Notes under the pieces: model-generated | What the model was told of the DNA's origin: nothing | Databases searched by the model: none | What the model saw: only the letters and a program-made list of their open reading frames with translations | From: Desulfotomaculum sp. | Lineage (GTDB): Bacteria > Bacillota > Desulfotomaculia > Desulfotomaculales > Desulfohalotomaculaceae | Length of the DNA stretch: 31,240 nt | Assembly: GCA_021129815.1 (NCBI GenBank) | Contig: JAJOKN010000115.1 | Location: 1 to 31,240 of the forward strand | Direction: 5' to 3' | Shown: piece by piece, positions 7,379 through 15,324 of the stretch | How positions within the stretch are numbered: position 1 is the first letter of the stretch | Layout: each line of letters starts with the position of its first letter | Made by a program: the position numbers and the translations under genes

Positions 7379-8379
7379 ATCAAATCATCGGTCATAGCCA
7401 AAATATTCACATGCTTAAAAAAGCTTTTTTTAGCGAAAAACTTTCGCATGCGTATTTATTTTCAGGGATTGAAGGAATAGGTAAAAGAACAGTTGCCAAA
7501 GCTTTTACTAAGCTTTGCTTATGTGAAAGCATAGAATCAGGAAAGCCATGTAACAGATGTATGAGTTGTATTCAGGTAGAAAAAGAAACACATCCAGATT
7601 TTTTTGTTATACGCTCAACTGGTTCAACTATAAAAATTGAACAAATACATCAGCTGCAAAAAAACATACAGCGCACTCCCTATCGTGGGAAGCGAAAAAT
7701 TGTGATAATTGAAAACTGCGATGTCATGACTAATGAAGCAGCAAACGCTTTGCTAAAGACATTGGAAGAGCCTTTAGGGTGGACTGTTTTTATTTTAACA
7801 TCTTCAAGACTGCATGCTGTTAAACCTACCATAAAGTCGCGATGCCAAAATTTATGGTTTAGGCGTTTAAGCTACAAACAGGTGATAGAAGGGATAAAGC
7901 GCTATGCTAAAAAAGACATACCAAGCGAATATCAGCACGTTGTAGCGTGCATGTCTTACGGCAGCCTCGGCAGGGCGCTTAAACTCTTGAATAAAGATTT
8001 TGAAAAAATGAGGATTGAAAGTTTAAAATTTTTAAAGCATATAAAAGAAAATTTAAGCATTACAAAGCTAATTATGTATTCATCTGAATTAGCTGCAAAA
8101 AAAGAAACTGTTAGTGATAAAATAGAGATATTTTGGATGTGGTTTAGAGATCTGATGATATGGAAGCTTACTGGAAATGAAGGCTTAATAGTGAACATCG
8201 ATGTTTTAGAAGATGTAAAAGCTTGTGCGAATGAATATACAATAGAAAGTCTAAATGCTATTACAAAGAATGCTGTAGATGTTTTAAAAGGGTTAGAAAG
8301 TAAAGGAAATGTCAGGCTATTATTAGATGCTTTTTTTTTAAATTTGTATGAGGTGCTGTCTTTTGATGAAAGGGGGTAA
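7375..8379 (+). CDS. holB: DNA polymerase III subunit delta'
   Basis: Delta' is the stator of the clamp loader and works with DnaX and delta. The 334-residue protein has the AAA+ fold of DnaX but is shorter. Its P-loop, GIEGIGKR at 31-38, is degenerate. Zinc-type cysteines are at 59, 62 and 65, with Cys48 or Cys50 as the fourth. The segments EAANALLKTLEEP and TIKSRCQNLWF are the DnaX-like core and the SRC motif. Loss of clean ATPase motifs is known for delta'. The start is TTG 7375, 5 bases after GGAGGAGAGG, overlapping the tmk stop. Confidence 0.94.
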   Translation: MNQIIGHSQNIHMLKKAFFSEKLSHAYLFSGIEGIGKRTVAKAFTKLCLCESIESGKPCNRCMSCIQVEKETHPDFFVIRSTGSTIKIEQIHQLQKNIQRTPYRGKRKIVIIENCDVMTNEAANALLKTLEEPLGWTVFILTSSRLHAVKPTIKSRCQNLWFRRLSYKQVIEGIKRYAKKDIPSEYQHVVACMSYGSLGRALKLLNKDFEKMRIESLKFLKHIKENLSITKLIMYSSELAAKKETVSDKIEIFWMWFRDLMIWKLTGNEGLIVNIDVLEDVKACANEYTIESLNAITKNAVDVLKGLESKGNVRLLLDAFFLNLYEVLSFDERG

Positions 8380-8385
8380 GAAAAA

Positions 8386-9228
8386 ATGGTTTTTAGAGTA
8401 GTTGGGGTTCGATTCAAAAGGGCGTATAAAATATATTATTTTGACCCGGGTGATTTGGATTTAAAAGTTGGAGACAAAGTCATAGTAGAAACAGCTCGGG
8501 GCATAGAGTGCGGGTATGTTGTGCATGGAATTACTGAAAAAAAGGAAGAAGATTTAGTCATGCCTCTTAAGAAAGTATTGAGAAAAGCAAATGCTGAAGA
8601 TGAGGAAAAACTTAAGGATAATGAAAAGCATTTGAAATATGCTTATAATATAGCGCTAAAAAAGATCGCAAAGCATGGGCTGCCGATGAAGCTCATTGAT
8701 GTGGAAAAGACACTGGATGGCAGCAAGATAATTTTTTATTTTACGGCTGATGGACGTATTGATTTTAGAGAGCTGGTAAGAGATTTAGCAGCTGTCTTTA
8801 AAACGCGCATAGAGTTAAGACAGATAGGAGTCCGCGATGAGGCGAAGATGGTTGGTGGGATAGGATGCTGCGGTAGAGAACTCTGCTGCGCGTCATGGCT
8901 TACAGATTTTATACCTGTATCAATTCGCATGGCAAAGGAACAAAATTTATCTTTAAATCCTACTAAAATATCCGGAGTATGTGGGCGGCTCATGTGTTGC
9001 TTGAATTATGAGAACGAAATATATGAAGATGCTAAAAAACAATTTCCTGAAATAGGGACAAGGGTTGAAAGTTTAAATGGAAAAGGACAAGTTATAGATT
9101 TTAATATTTTTAAGAATACGGTTACTGTAGAATTAGATGACACCAAAAGCACGATAGAAGTACCTTTGAAAGAGATAAAGATATTAGAAGAAAGCGCTCC
9201 GCAAACGAGGGATGAGGAAGTGTTGTAA
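8386..9228 (+). CDS. ricT: RicT/YaaT family PSP1-domain protein
   Basis: In B. subtilis RicT (YaaT) forms a complex with RicA and RicF that carries [4Fe-4S] clusters, helps RNase Y mature operon transcripts, and promotes the phosphorelay in sporulation. This protein has 280 residues and the PSP1 C-terminal domain. The cysteines thought to bind the cluster are present: Cys161/162, Cys167/168 (GCCGRELCCASW) and Cys199, Cys204/205 (GVCGRLMCCLNYE). ATG 8386 follows AAAGGGGG. The place between holB and yabA is exactly as in B. subtilis. No ricA or ricF is in this window. Confidence 0.93.
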   Translation: MVFRVVGVRFKRAYKIYYFDPGDLDLKVGDKVIVETARGIECGYVVHGITEKKEEDLVMPLKKVLRKANAEDEEKLKDNEKHLKYAYNIALKKIAKHGLPMKLIDVEKTLDGSKIIFYFTADGRIDFRELVRDLAAVFKTRIELRQIGVRDEAKMVGGIGCCGRELCCASWLTDFIPVSIRMAKEQNLSLNPTKISGVCGRLMCCLNYENEIYEDAKKQFPEIGTRVESLNGKGQVIDFNIFKNTVTVELDDTKSTIEVPLKEIKILEESAPQTRDEEVL

Positions 9229-9347
9229 AATTATTGAAGAAAAAAATAGAAGACTTATCGGCGAAGTGGTCAAAATTTATAATTTAAAAGTATTCTTGCA
9301 AAAAAATTGAGCCGATAGAATAAAACCGTAGGATGAAGGTGATGAAC

Positions 9348-9662
9348 TTGCTTTCCGCCAGGATTGCTAGATTAGAATTCAAAATAAAAGAACTGTTGGA
9401 TGAGCTGGAAGAAATAAAAAAAACTGCACGACTAATAGAACAAGAAAATGAACATTTGCGAAAAGAGCTCGCTTTGAATATGCCTTGCAATGCAAACGAT
9501 ACAAAGGATTTTGGGCACAACCATTCGCTGATACGCTTGTATGATGAAGGATTTCATATATGCAATGTAAAGTTTGCTAAGAAGAGGGAAAAAGAGTGTT
9601 TGTTTTGTACAAGTTTGTTGATGCGAGTTAAGGGTGGGGATGAAAAAGGTGATAACGAGTGA
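9348..9662 (+). CDS. yabA: Replication initiation control protein YabA
   Basis: YabA binds DnaA and the beta clamp (DnaN) in Firmicutes and limits re-initiation of replication. The N-terminal half is a leucine-rich coiled coil (about residues 3-43) that makes the tetramer. The C-terminal half is the zinc-binding DnaA/DnaN-interacting domain: LYDEGFHICNVKFAKKRE, then CLFC, with ligands His70, Cys72, Cys84 and Cys87 counted from TTG 9348. I prefer TTG 9348 (104 residues) because AAGGTGAT (9336-9343) is then well spaced. ATG 9333 would give 109 residues, but only GTAGGA lies before it. The TGA stop overlaps the rsmI GTG start. Confidence 0.88.
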   Translation: MLSARIARLEFKIKELLDELEEIKKTARLIEQENEHLRKELALNMPCNANDTKDFGHNHSLIRLYDEGFHICNVKFAKKREKECLFCTSLLMRVKGGDEKGDNE

Positions 9663-10504
9663 GCAAGGACAGCGGCACCTTGTATATTTGTCCAACGCCT
9701 ATAGGAAATTTGGAGGACATAACGCTTAGAGCATTGAAAACGCTTAAAGAGTGCGATTTGATTGCTGCGGAGGATACACGGCATACTAAAAAGCTCATGA
9801 ATTATTATGACATTCATACGCCTATTACCAGTTATTATGCACATAATGAGCAAAAAAAAGGCATTAAATTGATTGAAAAATTAAAGCAAGGCATAAACAT
9901 AGCGCTTGTATCTGACGCGGGAATGCCGGGCATAAGCGATCCAGGTTCAGATCTCATTAAATTAGCAATAGAACATGATATCAACATCGTTGTATTGCCA
10001 GGTGCTAGCGCAGTTATAGCTGCTTTGATAGCTTCAGGTATGCCTACAGATAAATTTGTATTTGAAGGTTTTTTGCCATCTGGCAAAACAAAGCGAAGGA
10101 AGAGATTAAAGGAACTCACTTGCGAAGAACGGACGATGGTGTTTTATGAATCGCCGCATAGGTTGATTGAAATGTTAAAAGATATACATGATATATTGGG
10201 CAATCGCAGAGCAGCGGTTATAAGGGAACTTACTAAATTGCATGAAGAAATAAAGAGAGGGGCGCTGTTAGAAATCATAAAATACTTTGAACAACAAAAA
10301 CCAAGGGGCGAATTTACCATAGTGCTTTCTGGAGCACAAAGGGAAAAGCTCAACGTGCCGATAAGCAGTGAAGAAGTTATAACAAAAGTGAAGGAATTTA
10401 CAGATAAAGGAATGAGCACGAAAGATGCTGTTAGAAAAACAGCCGAACTATTTAAAATACCCAAGCGAGAGGTTTATGATATTGTGAATAAGGCTTTTAA
10501 TTGA
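9659..10504 (+). CDS. rsmI: 16S rRNA (cytidine-1402-2'-O)-methyltransferase
   Basis: Uses S-adenosylmethionine to methylate the ribose of C1402 in the decoding centre of 16S rRNA. The 281-residue length and motifs fit: TPIGNLEDITLRAL at the N-terminus, AAEDTRHTKKLM, the SAM site VSDAGMPGISDPG, PGASAVIAALIASG and FYESPHRL. The C-terminal helical domain contains ELTKLHEEIKRG. The start is GTG 9659, with AAGGTGAT 5 bases upstream; it overlaps the yabA stop (GTGA). It is the last gene of the tmk-to-rsmI run, as in B. subtilis (YabA-YazA-YraL/RsmI), but without the small endonuclease-like gene between. Confidence 0.95.
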   Translation: MSKDSGTLYICPTPIGNLEDITLRALKTLKECDLIAAEDTRHTKKLMNYYDIHTPITSYYAHNEQKKGIKLIEKLKQGINIALVSDAGMPGISDPGSDLIKLAIEHDINIVVLPGASAVIAALIASGMPTDKFVFEGFLPSGKTKRRKRLKELTCEERTMVFYESPHRLIEMLKDIHDILGNRRAAVIRELTKLHEEIKRGALLEIIKYFEQQKPRGEFTIVLSGAQREKLNVPISSEEVITKVKEFTDKGMSTKDAVRKTAELFKIPKREVYDIVNKAFN

Positions 10505-10505
10505 T

Positions 10506-10534
10506 TTGAATTTTTTCATAAACTGTGCTACAAT
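10506..10534 (+). promoter_or_regulatory. Promoter of RNase P RNA
   Basis: TTGAAT (10506-10511), 17 bases, then TACAAT (10529-10534) preceded by TGC, making an extended -10. Transcription would start near 10541, which is also the first base of the mature RNA, so little or no 5' trimming may be needed. Confidence 0.85.
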
Positions 10535-10540
10535 TAACTT

Positions 10541-10917
10541 CCCCAAGAGTACAGCGGGCAGTCGCTGCCTTTGCTGTTGGAGGCAAAGGTAGAGGAAAGT
10601 CGAGACGCACACAATTCCTTTTTAAGGAGTTGTAGTATGGAGCCCAGTGCAAGCTGGGGCAGGGCGACCTGACGACGGCGAAAAAAACTCCTAAAGACGG
10701 AGTTTTGAGTAGCCATAAAGTGCCACAGAAACCAGGTCATCGGGCGACCGATGAGTGCAAGGGTAAACTCCTCCAGTGCGCAACCCAAATAGGCGAAAGG
10801 CTTTTTAGCCGATCGCGGGTAGGGGCGCCCCTTAAAAAGGGGAAGGGAATTATGTTTGGTTCTCTTAGATAGATGACTGCCCTCGACAGAATCTCGCTTA
10901 CAGCTGTGCTCTTGGGT
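10541..10917 (+). ncRNA. rnpB: RNase P RNA
   Basis: The catalytic RNA that removes 5' leaders from pre-tRNAs. The ends pair: CCCAAGAG (10542-10549) with CTCTTGGG (10909-10916), and CAGC/GCTG just inside. Conserved core elements are visible: AGAGGAAAGTC near 10590, GTGCCACAGAAACCAG near 10720, GGTAAACTCCTCCAGTGCG near 10763, AACCCAAATAGG, then GATAGATGACTGCCCTCGACA and CGCTTACAG at the 3' end. About 375 bases. No clear terminator was found before cinA at 10982. Confidence 0.95.
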
Positions 10918-10981
10918 GTTTATTGTAGTCGATATTTTCAGAAATCTTTAAATATTTTTATTTGTGGTGGGGTTTTTTTAG

Positions 10982-12223
10982 ATGAAAGCAGAGTTGATTT
11001 TTACGGGTACAGAGCTTTTAACAGGACAGATATTAAATACTCATGGTAAATATTTAGGGCAAAAATTATCAGCTCTTGGCATAGAAGTAATTTTAAACAC
11101 AACAGTAGGTGATGATTGGGAAAGGCTTACGGCAGTTTTTAAACAAGCATTAGAACGATCGGATATAGTAATTACAACAGGAGGACTGGGGCCTACTTCT
11201 GATGATTTGACGAAAGAAATAATCTGTGAGGTTTTAAAACTGCCTATGGTATTACATGAGGAGTCGCTTGATTCCATAAGGCAGTTTTTTATTACTCATA
11301 ATGATGAAATGCCTGAAAGCTACATGAAGTTAGCATACTTTCCTAAAGGGGCTGAAGTTATACCTAACCCTTGTGGCACAGCTCCTGGGGCTATTTTGAA
11401 AACAGATAATGGCAAAATAATAATAATACTGCCAGGTCCTCCCTGGGAGTTAAAGGCAATGTATGAGAGTACTGTGGAAGGATATCTGTCGTCGCTTCCT
11501 ATTGGTGGCGAGGTTATGCATTTTACTACGTTGAAAGTGACTGGAATAGGTGAAGATAAAGTTCAAGATTTTTTGAAGGATCTTGATGGAGTTGACAATC
11601 CTCAAATTTCTTACATTGCACAGCCAGGCGAAGTTCATGTGCACATAACTGCTCACGCAAAGACAATTGCTGATGCAAAAAATTTAATACAACCTCTTTT
11701 GAATGCAGCAAAAGAAAGGCTGGCATCATATATTTTTGCAGCAGATGACGAAGAAATAGAAGTAGTTGTAGCAAATCTTTTAAAAGAAAATGGAATGAAC
11801 ATTGCAGTGGCAGAATCATGCACAGCAGGTTTGATACAAGCGCGTTTGTGTGATATAGTAGGGTGTTCTCAGTATTTGCTAGGAGGAATTGTGTGTTACA
11901 ATAAAAGAATAAAGGAAGAAATAATAGGAATTGATCGCAAAGGCCTTGATGTACATGGTACAGTAAGCGAATGGACAGCAAGAGAAATGGCGCAGAACAT
12001 ACGCAAAATTTTTAAGTCAGATCTAGGGTTAGCAGTTACTGGAATAGCAGGGCCTGATACCATTGAAAGTAAATTTATAGGGCTGGTATATGTAGCGCTT
12101 GCAACTCCTGATGGTGTGAATTGTAGAGAGTACCACATGCCTGGAAGGAGGATGGCAATTCGCCAAGGAAGTGTCAACGCTGCGCTTAAGATGGTTCGAA
12201 ATTATTTGGAAAGAAATTGTTGA
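10982..12223 (+). CDS. cinA: CinA family protein (competence/damage-inducible; NMN deamidase domain)
   Basis: 413 residues with two domains. The N-terminal half (about 1-170) is the MoCF-like domain, with GTELLTGQILNTHGKYL and TTGGLGPTSDDLTK; in studied CinA proteins it cleaves ADP-ribose-type pyrophosphates. The C-terminal half (about 255-410) is the PncC domain, with VAESCTAGLIQARLCD, LGGIVCYN and VTGIAGPDT; it hydrolyses nicotinamide mononucleotide to nicotinate mononucleotide for NAD salvage. The usual glycine-rich GPGGG after GIAGP is replaced by DTIES here. The ribosome binding site (GGTGGGG) is 10 or so bases from the ATG. The gene stands directly before recA, as in many Firmicutes. 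Confidence 0.94.
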   Translation: MKAELIFTGTELLTGQILNTHGKYLGQKLSALGIEVILNTTVGDDWERLTAVFKQALERSDIVITTGGLGPTSDDLTKEIICEVLKLPMVLHEESLDSIRQFFITHNDEMPESYMKLAYFPKGAEVIPNPCGTAPGAILKTDNGKIIIILPGPPWELKAMYESTVEGYLSSLPIGGEVMHFTTLKVTGIGEDKVQDFLKDLDGVDNPQISYIAQPGEVHVHITAHAKTIADAKNLIQPLLNAAKERLASYIFAADDEEIEVVVANLLKENGMNIAVAESCTAGLIQARLCDIVGCSQYLLGGIVCYNKRIKEEIIGIDRKGLDVHGTVSEWTAREMAQNIRKIFKSDLGLAVTGIAGPDTIESKFIGLVYVALATPDGVNCREYHMPGRRMAIRQGSVNAALKMVRNYLERNC

Positions 12224-12249
12224 AAGACGTTTGTGGGGGAGGGGTTTGT

Positions 12250-13281
12250 GTGTCGGATAAGCAAAAGATGTTAGAAACGGTCTTAGAGAAAATAGAGCGT
12301 GATTTTGGCAAAGGCTCTGTTATGAAATTGGGCGAGGCAAATTCTAAACTAAAAGTAGAGGTTATTCCTACAGGGTGTTTGTCTTTGGATTTAGCGCTTG
12401 GCATTGGGGGAGTGCCGCGCGGAAGGATTGTGGAAATATTTGGTGCAGAATCTTCTGGGAAAACTACTATTGCTCTTCATGTTATAGCACAGGCTCAGCA
12501 ACATGGTGGAATAGCAGCTGTAATAGATGCAGAGCATGCGTTAGATCCTACTTATGCTAAAGTGCTTGGGGTTAACATAGACGATTTGTTGATTTCACAG
12601 CCTGATACTGGTGAACAAGCGTTAGAAATTTGTGAAGCATTGGTGAGGAGCGGTGCTTTAGATGTAGTAGTGATAGATTCGGTAGCGGCACTGGTACCCA
12701 AAGCTGAAATAGAGGGTGAAATGGGGGATTTGCACGTAGGGCTACAAGCACGGCTTATGTCGCAAGCTTTAAGGAAGTTAACTAGTGTAGTTAGCAAGTC
12801 TAGAACGACGGCTATTTTTATAAATCAGCTTAGAGAAAAAATCGGTGTTATGTTTGGAAATCCAGAGACTACGCCGGGCGGAAGAGCGCTGAAATTCTAC
12901 GCTTCGGTGCGCATTGAAGTTAAAAAATCTGAACAGATAAAGCAGGGTTCAGAAGCAGTAGGGAATCGCATTAAAGCTAAAGTGGTTAAAAATAAAGTTG
13001 CTCCTCCTTTTAAACAAGCAGAGTTTGATATAATGTATGGAACTGGAATTTCACGAGAAGGCAGTGTGCTGGATACAGCTGTAGAATTCAAAATAGTTCA
13101 AAAAAGTGGGGCATGGTATGCATATCAGGGAGAACGGCTAGGACAGGGCCGTGAAAATGCTAAAGAATTTTTAAAGCAGCATCCTGAGTTGATGCAAGAA
13201 ATTGAAAGGAAAGTTTACGAAAAAGCAAACTTAAACATGCCAAGCGATGAAGAGAACAACAAACAAGCTTCTGAGAGTTGA
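12250..13281 (+). CDS. recA: Recombinase RecA
   Basis: Strand-exchange ATPase and co-protease of LexA. From GTG 12250 it has 343 residues. Walker A is GAESSGKTT (about 65-73; GPESSGKTT is the more common form). Walker B is VVVIDSVAALVP, and the DNA-binding loops are present (EGEMGDLHVGLQARLMSQAL and FINQLREKIGVMFGNPETTPGG with the usual split). The open frame extends up to 12217, but GTG 12250 gives the family N-terminus SDKQKMLETVLEKIERDFGK and sits 5 bases after GGGGGAGGGG. It lies 26 bases after cinA. No SOS box was recognised upstream. Confidence 0.97.
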   Translation: MSDKQKMLETVLEKIERDFGKGSVMKLGEANSKLKVEVIPTGCLSLDLALGIGGVPRGRIVEIFGAESSGKTTIALHVIAQAQQHGGIAAVIDAEHALDPTYAKVLGVNIDDLLISQPDTGEQALEICEALVRSGALDVVVIDSVAALVPKAEIEGEMGDLHVGLQARLMSQALRKLTSVVSKSRTTAIFINQLREKIGVMFGNPETTPGGRALKFYASVRIEVKKSEQIKQGSEAVGNRIKAKVVKNKVAPPFKQAEFDIMYGTGISREGSVLDTAVEFKIVQKSGAWYAYQGERLGQGRENAKEFLKQHPELMQEIERKVYEKANLNMPSDEENNKQASES

Positions 13282-13291
13282 AAAAATTAGC

Positions 13292-13320
13292 TTGACAATG
13301 CAATTACCATATATTAAAAT
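13292..13320 (+). promoter_or_regulatory. Sigma-A promoter of rplM-rpsI
   Basis: TTGACA (13292-13297), 17 bases, TAAAAT (13315-13320). It begins 10 bases after the recA stop. Confidence 0.92.
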
Positions 13321-13325
13321 TCATT

Positions 13326-13405
13326 CGTGTGGCTTTAAGCAAAAGTGACTTTATTGCAAATGGCCCCGTTTTTGCAAGTTTAAGTCACTTGTTTTTATTT
13401 AAGGG
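13326..13405 (+). promoter_or_regulatory. Structured L13 leader with terminator-like hairpin
   Basis: Two stacked perfect stems: AAGTGACTT (13343-13351) with AAGTCACTT (13382-13390), and inside it TTGCAAA (13354-13360) with TTTGCAA (13371-13377). GTTTTTATTT follows directly, so the hairpin looks like an intrinsic terminator in the 5' UTR. Firmicutes are known to carry an L13 leader before rplM, thought to be bound by L13 itself. I infer that attenuation controls this operon; no alternative antiterminator fold was worked out. Confidence 0.7.
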
Positions 13406-13421
13406 AGGGAAGGAGAAAGAG

Positions 13422-13850
13422 ATGAAAACGTTTATGGCTAAACCTCAAGAGGTGGAGCGCAAATGGTATGTGATAAATGCTGAAGGCAAAACTTTAGGAA
13501 GGTTAGCTGCTAAAGTAGCCCATATTTTAAGGGGTAAGCATAAGCCGGTATATACTCCTCATGTAGATACTGGAGATCATGTTATTGTTATTAATGCTGA
13601 AAAAGTGGTGCTGACAGGAAAAAAATTAAAGGACAAAATTTATTATCGCCATACAGGATATCCGGGCGGTTTAAAAGCTATAAGGTGTGAAGAGTTTTTA
13701 GCTAAACAGCCAGAAAAATTGGTGGAAAGAGCTATAGTGGGAATGCTTCCGCACAATCGGCTAGGAGCTAAAATGGCAAAGAAATTGAAAGTTTATCGAG
13801 GAGAAAAACACCCTCATCAAGCTCAAAAGCCTGAAACATTGGAGATATAA
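13422..13850 (+). CDS. rplM: 50S ribosomal protein L13
   Basis: A 142-residue ribosomal protein that starts assembly of the large subunit. Family features: KTFMAKPQEVERKWYVI at the N-terminus, GKTLGRLAAKVAHILRGKHKP, and VERAIVGMLPHNRLGAKM near the C-terminus. The open frame reaches back to 13329, but ATG 13422 is the true start: GGAGGGAAGGAG stands just before it, and the upstream part is the structured leader. Followed by rpsI in the universal L13-S9 order. Confidence 0.97.
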   Translation: MKTFMAKPQEVERKWYVINAEGKTLGRLAAKVAHILRGKHKPVYTPHVDTGDHVIVINAEKVVLTGKKLKDKIYYRHTGYPGGLKAIRCEEFLAKQPEKLVERAIVGMLPHNRLGAKMAKKLKVYRGEKHPHQAQKPETLEI

Positions 13851-13903
13851 GTGGGTGCAGCATCTAACTATTTTATATTTTAAGCAAGGAGGTTGTAAGT
13901 TTA

Positions 13904-14299
13904 GTGGCTCAAGTAAAGTTCTACGGAACTGGTCGTAGAAAAAATGCTATAGCTAGGGTGTACTTGGTACCTGGTGAAGGCAAAATAATCGTGAATAATA
14001 GAAGTTTAGAAGACTACTTTTATGGACGGAAATTGTTAGAGACCACTGTTTGCCAGCCTTTAGAAATCACAGGAACTGCAGGCCGCTTTGATGTTATATG
14101 CAAAGTGCACGGTGGTGGGGTGAGTGGCCAGGCTGGTGCAGTTAGACTGGGAATTGCTAGAGCGCTCCTGCAGGCAGATCCGAATTTGAGGTCGGTGCTT
14201 AGAAAAGCAGGGTTGTTGACTCGTGATCCAAGAATGAAAGAACGTCGCAAGTACGGATTAAAGAAAGCAAGACGTGCACCTCAGTTTTCAAAGCGTTAA
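13904..14299 (+). CDS. rpsI: 30S ribosomal protein S9
   Basis: A 131-residue small-subunit protein whose C-terminal tail reaches the P-site tRNA anticodon. The tail RAPQFSKR with terminal Lys-Arg is conserved. Other family features are YGTGRRKNAIARVYLVPGEG and VHGGGVSGQAGAVRLGIARAL. The start is GTG 13904. AAGGAGG (13886-13892) lies 11 bases upstream, which is a rather long spacing. A strong terminator closes the operon. Confidence 0.97.
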   Translation: MAQVKFYGTGRRKNAIARVYLVPGEGKIIVNNRSLEDYFYGRKLLETTVCQPLEITGTAGRFDVICKVHGGGVSGQAGAVRLGIARALLQADPNLRSVLRKAGLLTRDPRMKERRKYGLKKARRAPQFSKR

Positions 14300-14329
14300 G
14301 TATATTCTTATTAGTATTTATGTTGTATT

Positions 14330-14370
14330 CCTTGTCATACATAAAATGTATGACAAGGTTTTTTTATTTA
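14330..14370 (+). terminator. Rho-independent terminator of the rplM-rpsI operon
   Basis: A perfect 13-bp stem, CCTTGTCATACAT (14330-14342) with ATGTATGACAAGG (14346-14358), has a 3-base loop. TTTTTTTATTTAT follows. Confidence 0.95.
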
Positions 14371-14466
14371 TGTGCATAATTTTAAAATTAATTTAAAAGT
14401 TATTTTTATTTTTTTTGAGTAATATTATTTTATACGGCATGTAATTTTGTTGAAGAGGTATTGAAT

Positions 14467-14810
14467 ATGTTTATATGTCTTAACTTGGTTGGCTTTAAAA
14501 AATACTGTTTATTGTTGGCTATAATATTTATTTTAATATTGTTGAAGTTTATATGGATAATGAATAAAGCAGAAATAGAAATTGATAATTCTGATTGGTA
14601 AATACCAATCGTTTGGCAAAAGCGGCAGATTATTATATAACGCGAAATGCGAGAACTACAGCAGTGATAATAATAGAAGTTAGTTTTTTAAGCAATCCAA
14701 AAGAGGAAAAATTATTGAAGGATTCTGATTACAGAACTAAATTAGCTTTTAGTATTTATAAAGGGATAGTTAAATATTACAACAATTTATCAAAAGGAAC
14801 AAGCGCTTAG
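14467..14810 (+). pseudogene. cwlD: Remnant of cwlD (spore-cortex N-acetylmuramoyl-L-alanine amidase) with the catalytic core deleted
   Basis: Two pieces remain. 14467-14601 (44 codons, ATG start, GAGG upstream) gives a hydrophobic membrane anchor like the CwlD N-terminus, then stops at TAA. 14597-14810, in another frame, encodes the CwlD C-terminus: NRLAKAADYYITRNARTTAV, then IIIEVSFLSNPKEEKLLKD with the second catalytic Glu, and FSIYKGIVKYY. The roughly 110 residues between, with the zinc-binding His/Glu residues, are gone. The join falls at a perfect palindrome (14593-14610). CwlD is needed to make muramic-delta-lactam in spore cortex, and rpsI-cwlD adjacency is known in Firmicutes. The fragment cannot be an active amidase. 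A second full copy elsewhere in the genome is possible. Confidence 0.8.
14593..14610. repeat. Perfect palindrome at the cwlD deletion junction
   Basis: GATTGGTA-AA-TACCAATC: two 8-base arms with a 2-base centre. It covers the stop codon of the N-terminal piece and the first codons of the C-terminal piece. Confidence 0.85.
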
Positions 14811-14962
14811 GTTATGATTATGTGTATTTGGCAACTTATTTTTGCGTTTCAAAGATATAACATTGATTTTTATAAAAAAGGGTAATACAATTAAATGTTA
14901 TAACTAGCATTGCATTGCAAATAGACTAAGTTTGAAACTTTTAGAATATTTAAAATTAAATC
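14811..14962. other. Non-coding spacer with nested inverted repeats before the redox cluster
   Basis: No gene seen. GTTTCAAA (14846-14853) can pair with TTTGAAAC (14931-14938), and TATAACATT (14856-14864) with AATGTTATA (14894-14902), giving one large imperfect hairpin. CTAGCAT occurs at 14904-14910 and again at 14985-14991. This may be a control region for the ferredoxin-CooS-Nuo genes, but no known operator was recognised. Confidence 0.4.
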
Positions 14963-15014
14963 TTGTTATAGGTATAGAAATGTGCTAGCATATTTAATAA
15001 CAATAATGTATAAT
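14963..15014 (+). promoter_or_regulatory. Possible promoter region of the redox cluster
   Basis: Two candidates overlap. TTGTTA (14963-14968), 17 bases, TAGCAT (14986-14991) has a TGC extension. TATAAT (15009-15014) has a good -10 but no -35. TTGTTAT (14963-14969) and ATAACAA (14997-15003) are inverted copies flanking the first -10. No match to a full Rex site (TTGTTAA-N4-TTAACAA type) was found. Confidence 0.4.
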
Positions 15015-15062
15015 ATAAAAATTAAATGTATATTGTACAAGCGATACAAAGGGGTTGAAAAA

Positions 15063-15266
15063 ATGTACCTTGTTGCAGCGGTAGATGATACTAAATGCAT
15101 GGGCTGTATTGGCTGTAAAATATGTATAAAAACCTGTCCAGAAGCAAATGCAACTAAGTTTATGACACCTAAAAAAAAGGTGGCTATTAATCCTATGCGT
15201 TGTAAGGGATGTGGCTTGTGCGTGGATGTATGTCCTATGAAGTGTATTACTCTAAACAGCATTTAG
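15063..15266 (+). CDS. 2[4Fe-4S] ferredoxin
   Basis: A 67-residue soluble electron carrier. The first cluster motif is CIGCKICIKTCP-like, CxxCxxCxxxCP with Cys15, Cys18, Cys21 and Cys25, plus an extra Cys12 in front. The second is CKGCGLCVDVCP in the C-terminal half, followed by an extra Cys (MKC). Between them is a basic stretch, KFMTPKKKVAINP. The overall form recalls the delta subunits of ketoacid:ferredoxin oxidoreductases as well as free ferredoxins. ATG 15063 has AAAGGGG 9 bases upstream; the open frame before it is not coding. It is the first gene of the cluster, and the CooS-like gene follows at once, so it probably donates or accepts electrons for that complex. Confidence 0.88.
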   Translation: MYLVAAVDDTKCMGCIGCKICIKTCPEANATKFMTPKKKVAINPMRCKGCGLCVDVCPMKCITLNSI

Positions 15267-15324
15267 ATGCATTTTGTTACTTAATGTTGAATTAAATAAA
15301 TATACTTGGAAGGAGCGAGCAGCT

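Noticed and set aside
9256..9317. TATCGGC/GCCGATA inverted repeat between ricT and yabA.
   Set aside because: The loop is about 48 bases and there is no T-run or other signal; probably chance.
10534..10788. Minus-strand open frame.
   Set aside because: It lies within RNase P RNA.
14595..14810. The 71-codon frame as an independent gene.
   Set aside because: It is the C-terminus of cwlD, without start signals and without the catalytic core.
14963..15003. Rex operator before the redox genes.
   Set aside because: Only separated half-sites (TTGTTAT and ATAACAA, 27 bases apart) are present, which is not the Rex layout.
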